From Bacteroidota bacterium (lineage in GTDB: Bacteria; Bacteroidota; Bacteroidia; Chitinophagales; Saprospiraceae), in the NCBI GenBank assembly GCA_024277695.1, contig JAJRUR010000253.1, positions 1 through 6,590 on the forward strand: a DNA stretch of 6,590 bases, read 5' to 3'. Below, piece after piece: positions 5,429 through 6,590 of the stretch. The notes under the pieces are model-generated. The model did not search any database. It saw only the letters and a program-made list of their open reading frames with translations, and was not told where the DNA came from. Each line of letters opens with the position of its first letter. Position 1 is the first letter of the stretch. The position numbers and the translations under genes are program-made.

Positions 5429-6590
5429 ATGAACTTTAAATCCAATATATTCTATTCTAGTCGTTTGGATAAACTGGTAGGAATACTCGTTTTGTTCATA
5501 GCGAGTTGTGCTTTTTGGGCTCCGAGTTCAACTTTGATCGATGCCCTACCAAAGCACTCCGAAAGCACCCATCCACAAACATTTTATGGTGGATTTGATC
5601 CGGATGAAGAAGAAAAAATCAAAGAGCGGCATTGGGCAGACTCGGTATATGCTACGCTGAGTTTGGATGAGCGTATCGGACAATTGTTTATGATTCGGGC
5701 GCACTCCAATCTTGGCCAAAAGCATATTGAGGAAGTAAAAAGACAAATAAAAACTTACCATGTAGGGGGATTGTGTTTTTTTCAAGGTACTGCCATCAAG
5801 CAAGCCGAGCTCACCAAACTGTATCAGAAGCTATCCGAACCGCTACCTCTTATGATTGCTATGGATGCGGAATGGGGTTTGGCGATGCGGCACAAAGAAG
5901 CCTTACGATTTCCGATGCAGATGACTTTGGGTGCCATTCAGGACAATAGTCTGATCTATAAAATGGGCGCTGAGATCGCCCGCCAACTCCATCTCATCGG
6001 TACACATATCAATTTTGCGCCGGTTATAGACATCAATAATAATCCCAACAACCCCGTCATCAACAATCGTTCTTTTGGAGAGGATCGCAACCGTGTAGCC
6101 GTCAAAGGTTATATGTATATGCTTGGGCTTCAGGATCATGGAGTTATGGCTTGTGCCAAACATTTTCCAGGACATGGTGACACCGATATGGACTCCCATC
6201 TGGATCTGCCATCTTTAGCTTTTGACGAAAACCGGCTGGATAGCCTAGAATTATTTCCTTTTAGAGTGTTGGCACAGCAAGGTGTAGGAGCTATGATGAT
6301 CGCCCATCTTCAGATACCCGTTTGGGAAAAGGATGGAATTACCCCAAGCACACTTTCGCATAAAGTCATTACCGAAAAACTCATCGATGAAATGGCATAT
6401 TCAGGATTGATTTTTACAGATGCACTAGAGATGAAAGGAGTACTCAAACATTTTCCTCCCGGCGAGATTGAAGTCAGAGCACTCCAAGCGGGGAATGATG
6501 TACTCGTATTGCCTTCGGATATAGACAAAGCCTTCAAAGAGATCAAAAAAGCAGTCCAAACGGGCAGGATTACTGAAAAGATGATAGAGA
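5429..6590 (+). CDS. Exported family 3 glycoside hydrolase, NagZ-like beta-N-acetylglucosaminidase (3' end beyond window)
   Basis: The frame is open from the ATG at 5429 to the window edge, giving 387 codons with no stop. An in-frame TGA at 5423-5425 makes this the earliest start. The N-terminus is basic then hydrophobic (LVGILVLFIASC). IASC (24-27) fits a lipobox, so a lipoprotein with C27 as lipid anchor is likely. The GH3 TIM-barrel begins near residue 75 (LSLDERIGQLFMIRA) and includes AMDAEWGLAMR (144-154), the KHFPGHGDTDMDSH motif (244-257) with the NagZ-type Asp-x-His pair D255/H257 as general acid/base, and FTDALEMKGV (329-338) with nucleophile D331. It should release N-acetylglucosamine from muropeptides or chitin-like oligomers in the periplasm. 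Related Bacteroidota proteins often continue into a C-terminal class C beta-lactamase-like domain, for a total near 1000 residues; this lies outside the window and cannot be confirmed. Confidence 0.9.
   Translation, partial: MNFKSNIFYSSRLDKLVGILVLFIASCAFWAPSSTLIDALPKHSESTHPQTFYGGFDPDEEEKIKERHWADSVYATLSLDERIGQLFMIRAHSNLGQKHIEEVKRQIKTYHVGGLCFFQGTAIKQAELTKLYQKLSEPLPLMIAMDAEWGLAMRHKEALRFPMQMTLGAIQDNSLIYKMGAEIARQLHLIGTHINFAPVIDINNNPNNPVINNRSFGEDRNRVAVKGYMYMLGLQDHGVMACAKHFPGHGDTDMDSHLDLPSLAFDENRLDSLELFPFRVLAQQGVGAMMIAHLQIPVWEKDGITPSTLSHKVITEKLIDEMAYSGLIFTDALEMKGVLKHFPPGEIEVRALQAGNDVLVLPSDIDKAFKEIKKAVQTGRITEKMIE

Noticed and set aside
5546..6546. Three minus-strand frames antisense to the glycoside hydrolase (5546-5803, 5903-6199, 6310-6546)
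   Set aside because: The plus strand encodes a clear GH3 protein through the whole stretch; the antisense frames show no family features.

Overview
The window looks like a chromosomal segment from a member of the Bacteroidota. The evidence is promoter signals of the TTTG–N18–TAnnTTTG type, start codons preceded by A-rich sequence without Shine-Dalgarno sites, an ATP-type pckA, and the start of an exported NagZ-like family 3 glycoside hydrolase of the kind that phylum often carries. The exact genus cannot be told from the sequence. 

Left third (about 80-2225): a compact type II restriction-modification locus on the minus strand. The endonuclease gene comes first and the methyltransferase follows 9 bp after it. 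Both proteins are unmistakable relatives of R.EcoRI and M.EcoRI of Escherichia coli, with the same gene order. The catalytic residues (D91, E111, K113) and DNA-recognition residues (N141, A142, E144, R145, R200, R203) of R.EcoRI sit at identical numbering, so recognition of GAATTC is predicted. This block is much more AT-rich (about 27 % G+C in sampled lines) than its neighbours (about 40-50 %), which points to horizontal acquisition. It is bracketed by related sequence: a 143-bp nested inverted-repeat element just upstream of the endonuclease (arms CCCATAACAACCG / CGGTGGTTATGGG) and a look-alike arm (CCCATAAAACCCG, minus strand) 2 bp past the methyltransferase stop. Together these suggest an integron-cassette-like or otherwise mobile unit. 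This is the most interesting part of the window. 

Middle (2224-4401): a gene-poor spacer with several small repeats, then pckA (phosphoenolpyruvate carboxykinase, minus strand) with a clear promoter that fixes its start at 4154. 

Right (4402-6590): on the plus strand, a monoacylglycerol-lipase-like alpha/beta hydrolase. After a 193-bp AT-rich gap holding an 18-bp palindrome and a probable promoter comes the first 387 codons of an exported beta-N-acetylglucosaminidase (family 3), cut by the window edge. 

pckA, the hydrolase and the hydrolase-3 gene look like ordinary core or housekeeping genes and have no evident link with the restriction system. The R-M pair forms its own self-contained unit: the methylase protects host GAATTC sites, of which this window has one, inside pckA.
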